Shown here: positions 1 to 9,593 of the stretch, one piece after another | Position numbering within the stretch: position 1 is the first letter of the stretch | How the letters are laid out: every line of letters starts with the position of its first letter | Source: Sclerurus mexicanus | Lineage: Eukaryota > Chordata > Aves > Passeriformes > Furnariidae | Reading direction: 5' to 3' | Length of the DNA stretch: 64,000 bases | Assembly: GCA_013396755.1 (NCBI GenBank) | Contig: VWZF01003276.1 | Location: 730,254-794,253 of the forward strand | Notes under the pieces: generated by a model | Told to the model about the DNA's origin: nothing | Seen by the model: only the letters and a program-made list of their open reading frames with translations | Databases searched by the model: none | Program-made: the position numbers and the translations under genes

Positions 1-565
1 AAACACACAGAGCAGTAATTTAATTTTTAAATGTCTCCTTAAAAAACATGTTTATTTCCACAAAACAGATCAATAGGTCATACTAAATGATGGTCACCCA
101 AAAAAGCAACCACTACAAGCCATCTAGTCAGATAAAACCAAACTCTACATCTTCTTATCCAAGTTACTTTTGACTGCCTTCCTCTTCTATCATCTAAGGC
201 TGATTTGTACTGCAGATTTTTTTCTCTTGAGAAGCTATCTTTGGAAGGCTGCATAAACATATCTCACCACACTGCTCAGTCTAAAAGAACCCAAAATGTA
301 ACACAAATGTCATTACACTTTTATTCACAAAGCTTGAAGTAAGGCAGGAAGGCATCATGGAATCATACAGTATTCTCTCCATAATGAATATTTCAAGGTT
401 TCTAATGGGCCACATTATTTCAGGGGGTCTTTATGTTTTTCAAGAAAGTGTGGATATTCAATATCATAAAGAACTATGTAATTTTGCATGAATGTGAGAG
501 ATACTCAGATTCAGCTAGCTCCATCACAGGGTTAACAACAGACTCAATAGTATGCCATCAGATCT

Positions 566-706
566 TGGAATTACACAATATTCTGGAATGGAAGAGATCC
601 ACAAGGATCATTGCATCCAGCTCTTAAGTGAATGACCAATACAGGGACCAAACCCACAACCTTGGTGTTATCAACACCATGCTCTAACCAACTAAGCTTA
701 TCTCAG
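566..706 (-). mobile_element. tRNA-Ile-headed, CR1-tailed SINE (TguSINE1-like)
   Basis: Read on the minus strand, 706-633 follows tRNA-Ile: a D-arm (AGTTGGTTAGAGC), an anticodon arm TGGTG-TTGATAA-CACCA with GAT at the anticodon, and a T-arm decayed by C-to-T changes (GGGTTTGGTCCC). The 5' acceptor strand no longer pairs with the 3' strand. Directly after comes a CR1 3' tail (GATCCTTGTGGATCTCTTCC, then GAATATTGTGTAATTCC). A tRNA-Ile head fused to a CR1 tail is the structure known for the passerine SINE TguSINE1. The element lies in the CEP290 intron after coding exon 11, in the same orientation as the gene. Alternative: a tRNA-Ile pseudogene beside an unrelated CR1 tail. Confidence 0.7.
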
Positions 707-1072
707 CGTATGAGACAAATAAACACAGAAAATTAGCAACAGGTAAGACTTAAATAACAAATTCAGAGGACAGAAACTAAGCTATAGTTTAGAAACATTA
801 CATAATAGTTAAAAAGATAAATATGAAAGTAACAGAATCAACTAGCAAGAGGTCCGTTCATACATACATACAGAGAACTTTTCTTTGTACATTGTCTATT
901 AAGCTAACTTTGCAGTGGAATGTACCAACCTGTCTCATGATTCTTGAACGTAAGTAATACATATGTACATACATAGTACTTGTAAACTATGAAATATTAA
1001 ACATGTACTTGGTCATTCGCAGGTTTAGTGAATGGTGATTTTTGTGTGTGCAATTTCTCATGTGTACTGTAC

Positions 1073-1195
1073 CTGTTGAAGGGCCAGTACACTATTTCTG
1101 TCTACGTCAAGTTGAACCATTTTCATTTTCTCTTCTAAGTTGAGCAACATTTGCTGATACTCTAGGATTTCATCATCTTTTGAAGCTAAGATTTT
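1073..1195 (-). CDS. CEP290: CEP290 coding exon 11 (residues 315-355)
   Basis: This 123-bp phase-0 exon opens KILASKDDEILEYQQMLLNL and ends NSVLALQQ, matching the vertebrate segment that ends VMALQQ. The acceptor is TTTTCAG and the donor GTACAG. The next CEP290 exon was not found between 1 and 1072, so it lies outside the window. Confidence 0.95.
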
Positions 1196-1271
1196 CTGAA
1201 AAGAAAATAAAATACCATGAGAACACTTCAATTAATTACTAAAAATGATAAAAAATAGTATTAAAAAATAC

Positions 1272-1361
1272 CTTCCATTCTTCAACTTTCGCATTTACAG
1301 CAGCCATGAGTGGATCGTCTTCCTCATTCTTTGCTTTCAGCTGGTCTGAAAGGTCCTGAAC
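1272..1361 (-). CDS. CEP290: CEP290 coding exon 10 (residues 285-314)
   Basis: This 90-bp phase-0 exon opens [20 protein letters not shown] and ends [10 protein letters not shown], the same length as the family segment ending VNAKVEEWK. The acceptor is GTCTAG and the donor GTATTT. Only 76 bp of intron separate it from the next exon. Confidence 0.95.
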
Positions 1362-1703
1362 CTAGACATGCCATTTCGATAAACATTGCATCACAAAAAT
1401 GTTTGGGCTTAACCAATATATATGTACAAACACACTACATCAAGCACAAAAAATTTAACCAATACAGCAAGGGAATGACTCTCAAGAACAGTGTATAACA
1501 TTTTGCACAAAAAAATTTTTGTGATCTGCAGTCACATTTTAAAATCTGCACCAGATTCAAAGATCACACTACTTTTAAAGAGCATTATTTCAGAGTGTGT
1601 GTTTTAAACTGGATGGATTAAATTTTTATTTTTTTAAGTTAAAATATGAAAATACCATATAAATCTAAAAAAAAATTACATTAAATAGTAAGTCAGTTCT
1701 TAC

Positions 1704-1886
1704 TTGAAATTTGTACTGATCTTTCTCTTTTCTTAACTGATCCATAATAATATCAGATTGTTGCACAATTAGTTTCATTTTGTTATATTCATCAGTCATC
1801 TTCTCCATTTCTTGCACTGACTCCTCAAGATTTTTCCTCATTTCTTGGTTCTGAATGTCTAGCTTTTCATTAGCTTCAGTCAAATT
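1704..1886 (-). CDS. CEP290: CEP290 coding exon 9 (residues 224-284)
   Basis: This 183-bp exon opens [20 protein letters not shown], carries the highly conserved [16 protein letters not shown], and ends DQYKFQ. It is strongly coiled-coil in character. The acceptor is TTTTTTCAG and the donor GTAAGA. Confidence 0.96.
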
Positions 1887-2219
1887 CTGAAAAAATAAAG
1901 AAAAAGCTGCTTTTAGAAGGTACCCATCTTAATACCTGAATGAGAACTTGAAAGTCTTATGCGAAATTAGCAAAGAAGAGAGTATTTGACCTCTAGGATT
2001 TGTTGAAATTGATGACCTAACAGCAAATAAAAGACACACCTTCCCTTGTCAGTGACTGCATTACCTCAGCCAGTTTCACAGATGCAGAGTATACACGACT
2101 CAACTACTTTATGAATTTCCTTATTCCACGTGACTTGATCTTTAAATTGACAGTGTCATGAAAAACACTATTGTCATTAAAAGTCTTGTAGATACTCAAT
2201 AGTATTCATAGATTTTTAC

Positions 2220-2372
2220 CTGAATTTCATCCAAATACTGGATAAGCTCAGAGCTTCTTTTGGACAATTGTGATCTGTAATCAGAATCCTCTCCTCTTCG
2301 TAATGGGACTGTTTCTTTGTGAGAATCTATCTGCCTCTGATAGTCAACGACATCCTGACGCAATTGTTCATT
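2220..2372 (-). CDS. CEP290: CEP290 coding exon 8 (residues 173-223)
   Basis: This 153-bp phase-0 exon opens NEQLRQDVVDYQRQIDSHKE, then carries the conserved block RRGEDSDYRSQLSK and ends SSELIQYLDEIQ. The acceptor is TATGCAG and the donor GTAAAA. Confidence 0.95.
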
Positions 2373-2521
2373 CTGCATAAAAAGCAATCCAAGCTTAAAT
2401 CTATTTTTTAAGAGTTGAAGACAAAGTCATTGCACTTCTAGAAAGCTAACACAAACAGCTAAGACACTCAAAACTCATCCAAATTCCTACAGTCTGCTTT
2501 TAAAAAACTTAGAAGCCTCAC

Positions 2522-2542
2522 CTTTTTCTTTATGTGCTTTTT
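2522..2542 (-). CDS. CEP290: CEP290 micro-exon (residues 166-172)
   Basis: This 21-bp exon reads KKHIKKK and lies between an ATGAAG acceptor and a GTGAGG donor. The vertebrate protein has a seven-residue segment NKRLKKK at exactly this point, between the RRE and NEQ exons, which supports the call despite the tiny size. Skipping it would keep the reading frame. Confidence 0.85.
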
Positions 2543-3064
2543 CTTCATATTAAAAAGGAGAAAACAAGATCAAGAGAACAAAGCATGAAAAATATTTAGA
2601 AATTAGCTTTGCTTTAGGAAGACTAAATATTAATCAACATAGACAACAATAAAATAGCTTTCTATATATCTGTGCATGCATGTACATACATACATGCACA
2701 TATGTAAAGGGTATTTTGACAAATGATTCTTAAGGGCGATAATTAAACAAATCTACTTGACAATAATATTTAAGAAAAATACTAACAACCGAAAACATGA
2801 AATCCAGACCAAATTAATGCACAGTAGGACTATGCAAATTCAAATGTAGACCCCTCCTGACCTCACTTAACTAAACTTCATTGGAGCAGATGTACTACGT
2901 ATTTACTAAAATTGGTTAAAATTCTCTTTGTACCAGTAACCAGGAAATGTTGTAAAGCAGAATTAAACACCATGCCACACCAAAAATTATAAATATGGAA
3001 AGCCAGTAATACATCTATAAATAAAGTTAAAAATACTGTAAGTCAGCAATGATTGTTTGCTAAC

Positions 3065-3118
3065 CTCTCTCCTGAATCTGATGTTTTCATTTTCAGCACC
3101 TTCTATTCGAAGAGCAAG
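3065..3118 (-). CDS. CEP290: CEP290 coding exon 6 (residues 148-165)
   Basis: This is a 54-bp phase-0 exon reading LALRIEGAENENIRFRRE, equivalent to the family segment LALRNEEAENENSKLRRE. The acceptor is CTTGTAG and the donor GTTAGC. Confidence 0.93.
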
Positions 3119-3310
3119 CTACAAGAAGACAGAAAACCTTTATGTATATAACACTACAAAAAACTCCAGAAACAAAAAAACAAACCCAAATGCACAGCAT
3201 CCTATTTCATCAGTGTTTTTTCCTTAAGTTTCAGAGGCCCTTTTCAGAACAACTTTTTGAAATATTTGACAGAATAGCTTTTAGAGATGTCAACCTGAAG
3301 TCCTTCTTAC

Positions 3311-3454
3311 CTGTTCGTTCACTTTCTTCTCTTTTTCCAGTTCTTCTTCTATTTCTGTTAACAGTCTCTCTTTTTGTTCTAATTGTTTTTCCAGTTGGCG
3401 GATCTCATCACGCAAAAAACGGGTGTCACGACCACCAGCAGATCTTTGTGCCAT
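3311..3454 (-). CDS. CEP290: CEP290 coding exon 5 (residues 100-147)
   Basis: This 144-bp exon starts MAQRSAGGRDTRFLRDEIRQ, continues through a charged heptad region and ends EKEKKVNEQ. SAGGRDTRFLR is a distinctive CEP290 landmark. The acceptor (CGTAAG) sits behind a fairly short pyrimidine stretch. The donor is GTAAGA. Confidence 0.95.
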
Positions 3455-3735
3455 CTTACGAGCATGAAAATAACATTATAAATAGAGATATTTAAAGCAG
3501 AAAAAAAAAAAAACAAAGCAGATGGTAAGACTAAAATAAATTGGATTTATTCAACTATAAAAAATTGAAGTAATTATTCACCCAAGACTGGTAAATATTA
3601 AAAAACCCATTAAAAGCATTTTCTAAAACGTAAGGCTATTTCATCTCTCTACAAAATTAAAATACTGGTCTAAAAAACTTATTTAAAAGCCTCACCAAAG
3701 AGCACTCTACAAACTAACAAAATTTTAAAACATAC

Positions 3736-3782
3736 CATTAATTCATTTTGAAGTTTCATTATCTTCGTTTTAAAATTGTTTT
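3736..3782 (-). CDS. CEP290: CEP290 coding exon 4 (residues 84-99)
   Basis: This is a 47-bp exon. Joined to the single base carried over, it reads ENNFKTKIMKLQNELM, matching the family segment ENQLKTKVMKLENELEM. The acceptor is TTTTAACAG and the donor GTATGT. The two exons together make 117 bp, restoring phase 0. Confidence 0.93.
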
Positions 3783-3928
3783 CTGTTAAAATAGAACGGA
3801 TATAGTGAATTAGTGAACAAGGTAGGAAGCACATAAAGCAATGATGGTTAATCTTAGTCTTTGAAAGTTTGGCTTCATTGTAGCAATTAACTCAGAGCAG
3901 TTGGCATTTTGTCCAGTTCTCTAAACTT

Positions 3929-4031
3929 AAAAAAAAAAAAGCCAAAAAACCCACAAAAAAAAACAAACAACCCAAACAAAAACCCCCACTACATAACAAC
4001 AACAAAAAACCTAAAAAAACCCTAAAAAACA
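3929..4031. repeat. A-rich low-complexity tract in CEP290 intron
   Basis: This is about 100 bp of A-runs broken by CCC, CAAAC and ACAAC units in the intron between CEP290 coding exons 3 and 4. On the sense strand of CEP290 it is a T-rich tract close to the donor of coding exon 3, 45 bp away. No gene signal is seen in it. Confidence 0.8.
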
Positions 4032-4075
4032 TATTTAAAAAATAGTTCAGGAACAGCATATAGAAGTTTGCTTAC

Positions 4076-4145
4076 CACATCTGGCTTGCTCTTCCCCAGC
4101 TTTTTCAACTTCTTCCAGTGCCAGTTCTACCTCTTGAGTTTTCAT
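4076..4145 (-). CDS. CEP290: CEP290 coding exon 3 (residues 61-84)
   Basis: This exon has 70 bp, that is 23 codons plus one base. It reads MKTQEVELALEEVEKAGEEQ and then ARC, an almost unchanged family segment. The acceptor is CTTAG and the donor GTAAGC. It ends in phase 1 and joins the next exon through a Glu codon. Confidence 0.94.
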
Positions 4146-4859
4146 CTAAGAAAAGAAGTTACAGTGAGTAAACAAGAAATATTTACTATGAACGTAGATT
4201 AAGGTCGTTCCACAGATCTCATGTTTAAAATGATGACAATATTTCCAAAAGAATATAGACTTTCTCTCTTTAAACAAATCAAATCACTCCCATTTTTCCT
4301 TATGTGGACAATTAAGAAGCTCACATTGTTAAAGTATCTTCTTGATGAATTTATTCTACAGTGACACCCAAACATTCAAAACAGTCATACTGCTGAGAAT
4401 TGAAAACAGTAAAACAGTCTCTCTAAAACCAATGTGCTGAACTACGCTGCTGTTATTTCTTCCTTTCAGTAAATTTATGAATAAATACAAGAATGCATGA
4501 CAGATTTATTCAGTTTTAGAATGGTGGTGTTTCTTCATTCATGGTGCTAATTTTATTTGCTCTAAAACTTTGAGGTTCCACAAAAAGTTCTCTTAAAATC
4601 ATTACAACATTTAATCAATTTTTAAGAAATGTGTTTGTATTTTCCATCTGTGTAACTATGTTAGTCCAATTTGCTTCACTTCCCACTACTAAATGCCAAC
4701 AGCTACAAGCAGGTACTCTGGTGCAAGCACACATTTAGCATATAAATTATCTCAGGAGTAACCAGTGTTTTTAGGAAAAAAAATAATGATGCTTTCATTT
4801 AAACAAAATAATAAAAAAATGCATCTGCAGAACTGTAGAAATTGAGGATTAATACAAAC

Positions 4860-4937
4860 CTTCAGTAGAGACTGAGTAATTTTAAAAAGGTGTATCAGTT
4901 TTTCTGGAATTTCAGTTTTTAAGTCTTTTCCATCAAT
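4860..4937 (-). CDS. CEP290: CEP290 coding exon 2 (residues 35-60)
   Basis: This is a 78-bp phase-0 exon reading IDGKDLKTEIPEKLIHLFKI and then TQSLLK. It corresponds to the vertebrate segment ending IHLFRITQSLMK and has the same length. It has a TTAG acceptor and a GTTTGT donor. Confidence 0.93.
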
Positions 4938-5075
4938 CTAAGGAAAGAGACAACAGTGGTTTTATACTAATATCAATGAAATCTACGAAGAAAAACTTCC
5001 ATGTATGTGAAGGACCAGAGACCATTTAGGGAAGAAGGTATAACAAAATCCCTACATTCTTTTTCTCTTGAGTAC

Positions 5076-5199
5076 CTTAGACATGGTATCCAGCAATCTG
5101 TCTGCTAGTTCCTCTTGACGAGGCAGATTATCTGGATCAACTTTCATAAGCTTCTTCCAATCTAAAATAGGTGCCATATTGAATTTATGATTTTTTTTC
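5076..5199 (-). CDS. CEP290: CEP290 exon with start codon (residues 1-34)
   Basis: The ATG is at 5177-5175 on the minus strand, in good context (A at -3, G at +4). The 34 codons begin MAPILDWKKLMKVDPDNLPR, as in the CEP290 family. Positions 5178-5199 are 5' UTR following an acceptor (TTTCAG) at 5201-5200. The donor is AAG|GTACT at 5075-5074. The coding part is 102 bp and ends in phase 0. Confidence 0.95.
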
Positions 5200-6559
5200 C
5201 TGAAATTAAAAATAACAGTTATCGGGGATTATCAGTGCCAATCAATTTTAGGTTAAATGATTAAATGGAGGCTGGCCACTGAACCGCACAAGATCATCCT
5301 AATAACTGTATCAATTTGTAATGCTGATTAACATTCTGTTCTCATTTTGATCTACTGCAAACCAGAAGGTTACAGTTAAAATAATTTTTTCTCTAAGTTA
5401 AAAATTACACCATGCATACTCAACAGATTTTTGATGCTAACAGTGAAGATCAGGACACATGTCAAATCGGTATTTTAACTTTAGTATCCTTGTTTTCTTC
5501 CCCCTTTCCCAATGCAGTATTTTTATTCTAATGAACAACACAACTGGTTGCCCTTTGAACCAGCCCTTGTAGGACAAACATCTCCCTACAGTCACAAAAA
5601 TCATTACTTGAACTATTTAAAACACAATCAACACCTTCTTTAGTTTGATACTATGACCACCGATTTCTTGACATTAATTTATAAGATATTAAACTCTTGT
5701 AATTAAATATGAGTTTTTTATTAGAATACTTGAATTGACAAAGGACGTTAATCAACATAGAAACTGACAAAAATCTGATGAGAAAGTGGTGGAAAGTTTT
5801 GTTCTGCTGCTTACCTACTGATTGCTGTAGGTCACAGTGACTTCTCACATGCCTGAAGTCAATGCAGTACCTGAAAAACGCAGAACGGATTGAAAATGTT
5901 GGCTTACTCTATCCTCTGGGGCTGTCTCTAGCCTTTATGAATTTACTTTCAAACAGTAAATTCTGCCAAGTTTAAAACAGAACATTTTTACTCCCCTAAA
6001 TTATTAATATGGCATAAATGGAGCAAAATTAAGGAAGAAATAAAACTAACTAGAATAATATTAAAAAAAATAATGACAGAGCAAAGGTATATATTTTATA
6101 GAAAAAAAATCAAGCTCAATCAATAACTTTAACAATGTTCTATGCTGAGCACAATATTTTGAGATCTCTTCCATCATGCACCCTATTCATCATCTAACAG
6201 TTTAAAGACTCAATAACTGAAAACTTCTGTCTTAATAAAAAGCTGAAACTGGTATTACTTTCCCAAAAAATATGCCTAAGCATTCTGAAAAGAAGAGCTG
6301 TAAGCCTCTGAAATCCAACTGTATGCTTAAGGAAAGATAAAAATCAATCTTTGCTCATCTTTTCTGAATACGTGAACTAGTTGAGAGCTCCCCTATATTT
6401 AGTATATTTCTTCAATGTTTGCTAAATATAAAACATGCATTACATATAATTCATGACTTCATAAGGATGACATCATATATAAATTTTTGCTTCTCTGCTT
6501 TGTTGTAGGTGGCAAAGTATAATACTCCAACATACTGATCTTGGCATTTCTTCAGTAAA
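5200..6559. other. CEP290 first-intron sequence, mostly featureless
   Basis: This AT-rich stretch lies between the CEP290 ATG exon and the duplicated assembly block. Apart from the probable leader exon at 5815-5870 I see no coding frame, RNA gene or recognisable transposon. Short frames here look like chance. Confidence 0.6.
5815..5870 (-). other. CEP290: Probable non-coding 5' UTR exon of CEP290
   Basis: On the minus strand these 56 bp are bounded by a good acceptor (GCGTTTTTCAG, AG at 5872-5871) and a near-consensus donor (AGTAG|GTAAGC, GT at 5814-5813). The exon carries no long frame. It does hold ATG followed directly by TGA at 5850-5845, a minimal start-stop uORF. Placement between the promoter and the ATG exon fits an extra leader exon. 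The splice signals are seen; use in transcripts is inferred. Confidence 0.5.
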
Positions 6560-7440
6560 TTGAACACTATTTGACTTCAATAACATACTTGTTTAAGAAT
6601 TGGGGGTTTTAAACATTTTTTCTCAAACTATGAGATGCAGGTCTAACAAATATGAAATTACAACAATCAAAACTATTCTGAAAGCAAATAGATACCCTTA
6701 CTACTGTCAAACCTGTCTTTCATCTTTTGAATATCTTAAGAAAATGTCAGTCCTAAAATTTTATCCAAAAGGTGGGATATCTGTACATAAACAAAATAAT
6801 CCAACTTGTTGGGAGATCAGCTATAGTAAGATATGGGGGGCACAACCTACGCATACAGTATGTTCTACAATATATACATATTTAAGGACAAAAAGAGACA
6901 ATTTAATTGAAGAGTTTTCCATCATAAAATTTAGCTCATCTCTTTTCCTCAACCAAAACCTGTGGTTTTAGTGGACAGATGATCTGTGTGGTGAGACACT
7001 GAGCTCATGGGTCTACAAGACGCGTGAAATAGATGTGCATACGACACTAGTTATCACAAGCCTTTCTTGACTTACTCAAGGAATCATACATAAAATGATG
7101 TTGCGAAGTTCAGCAAGGGCAGATAGAAAAGGTTGTCTGGTGGATATGTTCAACTACTAACAGACCAACAATACCCTGTGCTGCCTGTAGGAAACCACAT
7201 AAAGCGGTGGCTAAGCTGAAATGATTTTACCTTATTAACACAGTGAAATCAAGCACCAGGAGGCACAGCTGTCCTTTTTCCACAAAGGTGCGTATAATGT
7301 GCAGCACAGAGTCGTGTACACCTGAGCCAGACTGAATACCAAGAAGCATCATAATCACACGGAGGCGTGCTCTAACTCTGTATTTACTACAGGTAACCCA
7401 GTTTAAGCTACTTCTGGACTTTCAAATTGCACTACCCGGC
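6560..7440. repeat. Duplicated block A, first copy (probable assembly artefact)
   Basis: These 881 bp match 7989-8869 at a constant offset of 1429. They looked identical wherever I compared them, including both junctions and the 123-codon chance frame at 6600-6971. The block ends in ACTACCCGGC followed by one N at 7441, whereas copy 2 continues without a break into 640 bp of promoter sequence. The content is AT-rich CEP290 intron 1 with no gene of its own. Confidence 0.9.
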
Positions 7441-7441
7441 N

Positions 7442-7987
7442 GTGCCCGCCTCCTTCCCGGCAGCCTCCGCGGCACGGAGGGCGGTGGCGGCGCTGCGCGT
7501 GCGCCGGTCCCGGTCCCGGTCCCGGTCCCGGGGAGCGGCGCCGGAGGGTCCCGCGGCCTCAGGTAGGGCCGACAGGGGCGCGCTGGGGGGGCGGGACAGC
7601 AGGCTCGGTGCAGCTGCTGCCCGCGGGAGTTTCGCTCCTGTACCCGCTGTCCGTGCCTGCCGGGCCGCATCGTTGCACCCTCGGCGCCTGCCGGGCTGCG
7701 GTGCGGCTTCGGCCCCTTGAGCCGGGCGCGGGCCCTCGCCCTGGCTCGGCCCCTCCGCCTCCCAGCCCGGGCTTACGTTGCCCGTCTCGCCCCAGGGCCG
7801 CGGGCAGCACCCTGATTCCTGCCCGGCCGGCTGCTGGGTGCCCGGGTACGCGTGTGCCTCGTGTGTACGTCCGGAATAGCGGGGCCCCCGAGCTGTTCTG
7901 CTGAGAGGGGCAGTGCACAGGAAAGTGCACATCCATAAACTGCTCGGAGCCGTGGCGCACTGGCGGCCAGCAACACAGTCCGAGCTT
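7442..7987. repeat. Duplicated block B, first copy (probable assembly artefact)
   Basis: These 546 bp are GC-rich and match 9530-10075 at a constant offset of 2088. They carry a second copy of the NRF1-like site (7494-7505), the GTCCCG hexamer array and the TMTC3 exon-1 donor. Single Ns flank the block at 7441 and 7988. An extra promoter fragment here would sit inside CEP290 intron 1, which is implausible; copy 2 is in the expected place. Confidence 0.9.
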
Positions 7988-7988
7988 N

Positions 7989-8869
7989 TTGAACACTATT
8001 TGACTTCAATAACATACTTGTTTAAGAATTGGGGGTTTTAAACATTTTTTCTCAAACTATGAGATGCAGGTCTAACAAATATGAAATTACAACAATCAAA
8101 ACTATTCTGAAAGCAAATAGATACCCTTACTACTGTCAAACCTGTCTTTCATCTTTTGAATATCTTAAGAAAATGTCAGTCCTAAAATTTTATCCAAAAG
8201 GTGGGATATCTGTACATAAACAAAATAATCCAACTTGTTGGGAGATCAGCTATAGTAAGATATGGGGGGCACAACCTACGCATACAGTATGTTCTACAAT
8301 ATATACATATTTAAGGACAAAAAGAGACAATTTAATTGAAGAGTTTTCCATCATAAAATTTAGCTCATCTCTTTTCCTCAACCAAAACCTGTGGTTTTAG
8401 TGGACAGATGATCTGTGTGGTGAGACACTGAGCTCATGGGTCTACAAGACGCGTGAAATAGATGTGCATACGACACTAGTTATCACAAGCCTTTCTTGAC
8501 TTACTCAAGGAATCATACATAAAATGATGTTGCGAAGTTCAGCAAGGGCAGATAGAAAAGGTTGTCTGGTGGATATGTTCAACTACTAACAGACCAACAA
8601 TACCCTGTGCTGCCTGTAGGAAACCACATAAAGCGGTGGCTAAGCTGAAATGATTTTACCTTATTAACACAGTGAAATCAAGCACCAGGAGGCACAGCTG
8701 TCCTTTTTCCACAAAGGTGCGTATAATGTGCAGCACAGAGTCGTGTACACCTGAGCCAGACTGAATACCAAGAAGCATCATAATCACACGGAGGCGTGCT
8801 CTAACTCTGTATTTACTACAGGTAACCCAGTTTAAGCTACTTCTGGACTTTCAAATTGCACTACCCGGC
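7989..8869. repeat. Duplicated block A, second copy (probable true copy)
   Basis: This matches 6560-7440. It is taken as the real copy because it runs directly into the unique CpG-island sequence at 8870-9509. Joining 6559 to 7989 also gives the same sequence as the original 6559-6560 junction. It is intronic to CEP290 and has no coding signal. Confidence 0.85.
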
Positions 8870-9000
8870 CTAGCTCTGCGAAGCACTGGATCTTAACTAG
8901 AAAGCCCCAACCAAAAGAGGCTATTTTGCAGAGTTCGCATTTTGTTGGTATATCCCAGCCCCGGGAAAGCTACACTGACAGCCCGCGGTCCCTCGAGGAT

Positions 9001-9013
9001 GTTGCCCAGAGAC
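9001..9013 (+). promoter_or_regulatory. Candidate RFX X-box, left
   Basis: GTTGCCCAGAGAC fits the degenerate X-box GYNRCC-N(1-3)-RRNRAC with a one-base spacer. RFX factors drive many ciliary genes, so a site next to CEP290 makes sense. The motif is loose; binding is inferred. Confidence 0.4.
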
Positions 9014-9212
9014 AGTTCTGGCTCCGTTTGGCTCTTATTTTCGGCCGCCTTCACAAGGAGAGGCAGCCGAGGCCCCAGCCGGGCGCGGACACGGCGGGAC
9101 GCCTTTCCCGGCTCGGCCGCCTGCTGCCCGGGACGCGCGGCCGCCCCACCGCCCCAGCCCGCGGCAGGTCTGCGTCTGCTTCCCCGGGGCACCCCGCGCC
9201 CCTCGGCCTCAC

Positions 9213-9400
9213 CGCTCCCGGGAGATGGCGCTGGCCGCTGCCAGGCGACGCCGTCAGCCTCTCCCGCCAGCTCCGCTGCCGCAGACCCGGCCGGATACTC
9301 GCGGGCGCAGGGGAAGTCAGCGCTCCCGCGGCATGCACGGACAGGCCGCGCGGTGCCGGGCGGGCGCTCCCCGTCCCGAGGCGGAGCCGGGCGGGCAGGG
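9213..9400 (-). other. CEP290: Candidate CEP290 exon 1 (5' UTR)
   Basis: On the minus strand a donor GAGCG|GTGAGG (GT at 9212-9211) lies within the CpG island, pointing away from TMTC3. This suits the non-coding first exon of CEP290. A second, weaker donor, GAGCG|GTAGGC, is at 9484-9483. The transcription start cannot be placed by eye, so the right edge is a guess. Confidence 0.4.
9237..9249 (+). promoter_or_regulatory. Candidate RFX X-box, right
   Basis: GCTGCCAGGCGAC fits the same X-box pattern with a one-base spacer. It lies 25 bp from the proposed CEP290 exon-1 donor, so it would be in or next to the first exon. This is the second match in the island. Confidence 0.4.
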
Positions 9401-9509
9401 GGCGATCCCCCCAGGACGTGCCGCTCCGCTTCCCTTCGCCGGGGCAACGAGCCCGAGCGCCGCCGGGCGCGCTCCCGGGCCTACCGCTCCCGGCATGCCG
9501 CGGGGCCGC

Positions 9510-9519
9510 NNNNNNNNNN
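9510..9519. other. Assembly gap (10 N) in the shared promoter
   Basis: Ten Ns interrupt the GC-rich core between the candidate CEP290 exon 1 and TMTC3 exon 1. The gap may well hide transcription-start sequence of either gene; its true size is unknown. Confidence 0.97.
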
Positions 9520-9581
9520 GCCGCGCGCTGTGCCCGCCTCCTTCCCGGCAGCCTCCGCGGCACGGAGGGCGGTGGCGGCGC

Positions 9582-9593
9582 TGCGCGTGCGCC
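9582..9593 (-). promoter_or_regulatory. NRF1-like site
   Basis: Read on the minus strand this is GGCGCACGCGCA. It agrees with the NRF1 palindrome YGCGCAYGCGCR except at the first base. It lies about 60 bp upstream of the TMTC3 exon-1 donor. NRF1 sites are typical of CpG-island promoters. Confidence 0.5.

Larger units (their letters stand above)
1..9400 (-). other. CEP290: CEP290 gene, 5' part (centrosomal protein 290)
   Basis: CEP290 is a very long coiled-coil protein of the ciliary transition zone and centriolar satellites. It links the microtubule doublets to the membrane and gates entry to the cilium; human mutations cause Joubert, Meckel and Leber congenital amaurosis phenotypes (family knowledge). 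Eleven coding exons read in order on the minus strand, from the ATG at 5177 down to 1073. All joins keep frame and give 355 residues that follow the vertebrate CEP290 N-terminus, with landmarks such as DLPRQEELAD, SAGGRDTRFLR, RRGEDSDYRSQLSK and [16 protein letters not shown]. The remaining roughly 85% of the protein lies left of position 1. The composition is heptad-rich in Glu, Lys, Leu and Gln, as expected for coiled coil. Transcription probably starts in the CpG island near 9300-9500; the right limit given is approximate. Intron 1 contains a probable assembly duplication (6560-7988), so its true length is about 1.4 kb shorter than it appears. Confidence 0.95.

Noticed and set aside
633..706. 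Functional tRNA-Ile gene
   Set aside because: The acceptor stem does not pair at positions 1-4, and the T-loop has lost the TTCGA motif. It continues straight into a CR1 tail, so it is a SINE head.
3142..3495. 117-codon plus-strand frame
   Set aside because: It is antisense to CEP290 coding exon 5 (3311-3454), which has clear protein similarity and splice sites on the minus strand.
6600..6971. 123-codon frame repeated at 8029-8400
   Set aside because: The repetition comes from the duplicated assembly block. The product is unfamiliar, in AT-rich intron DNA, and has no splice context.
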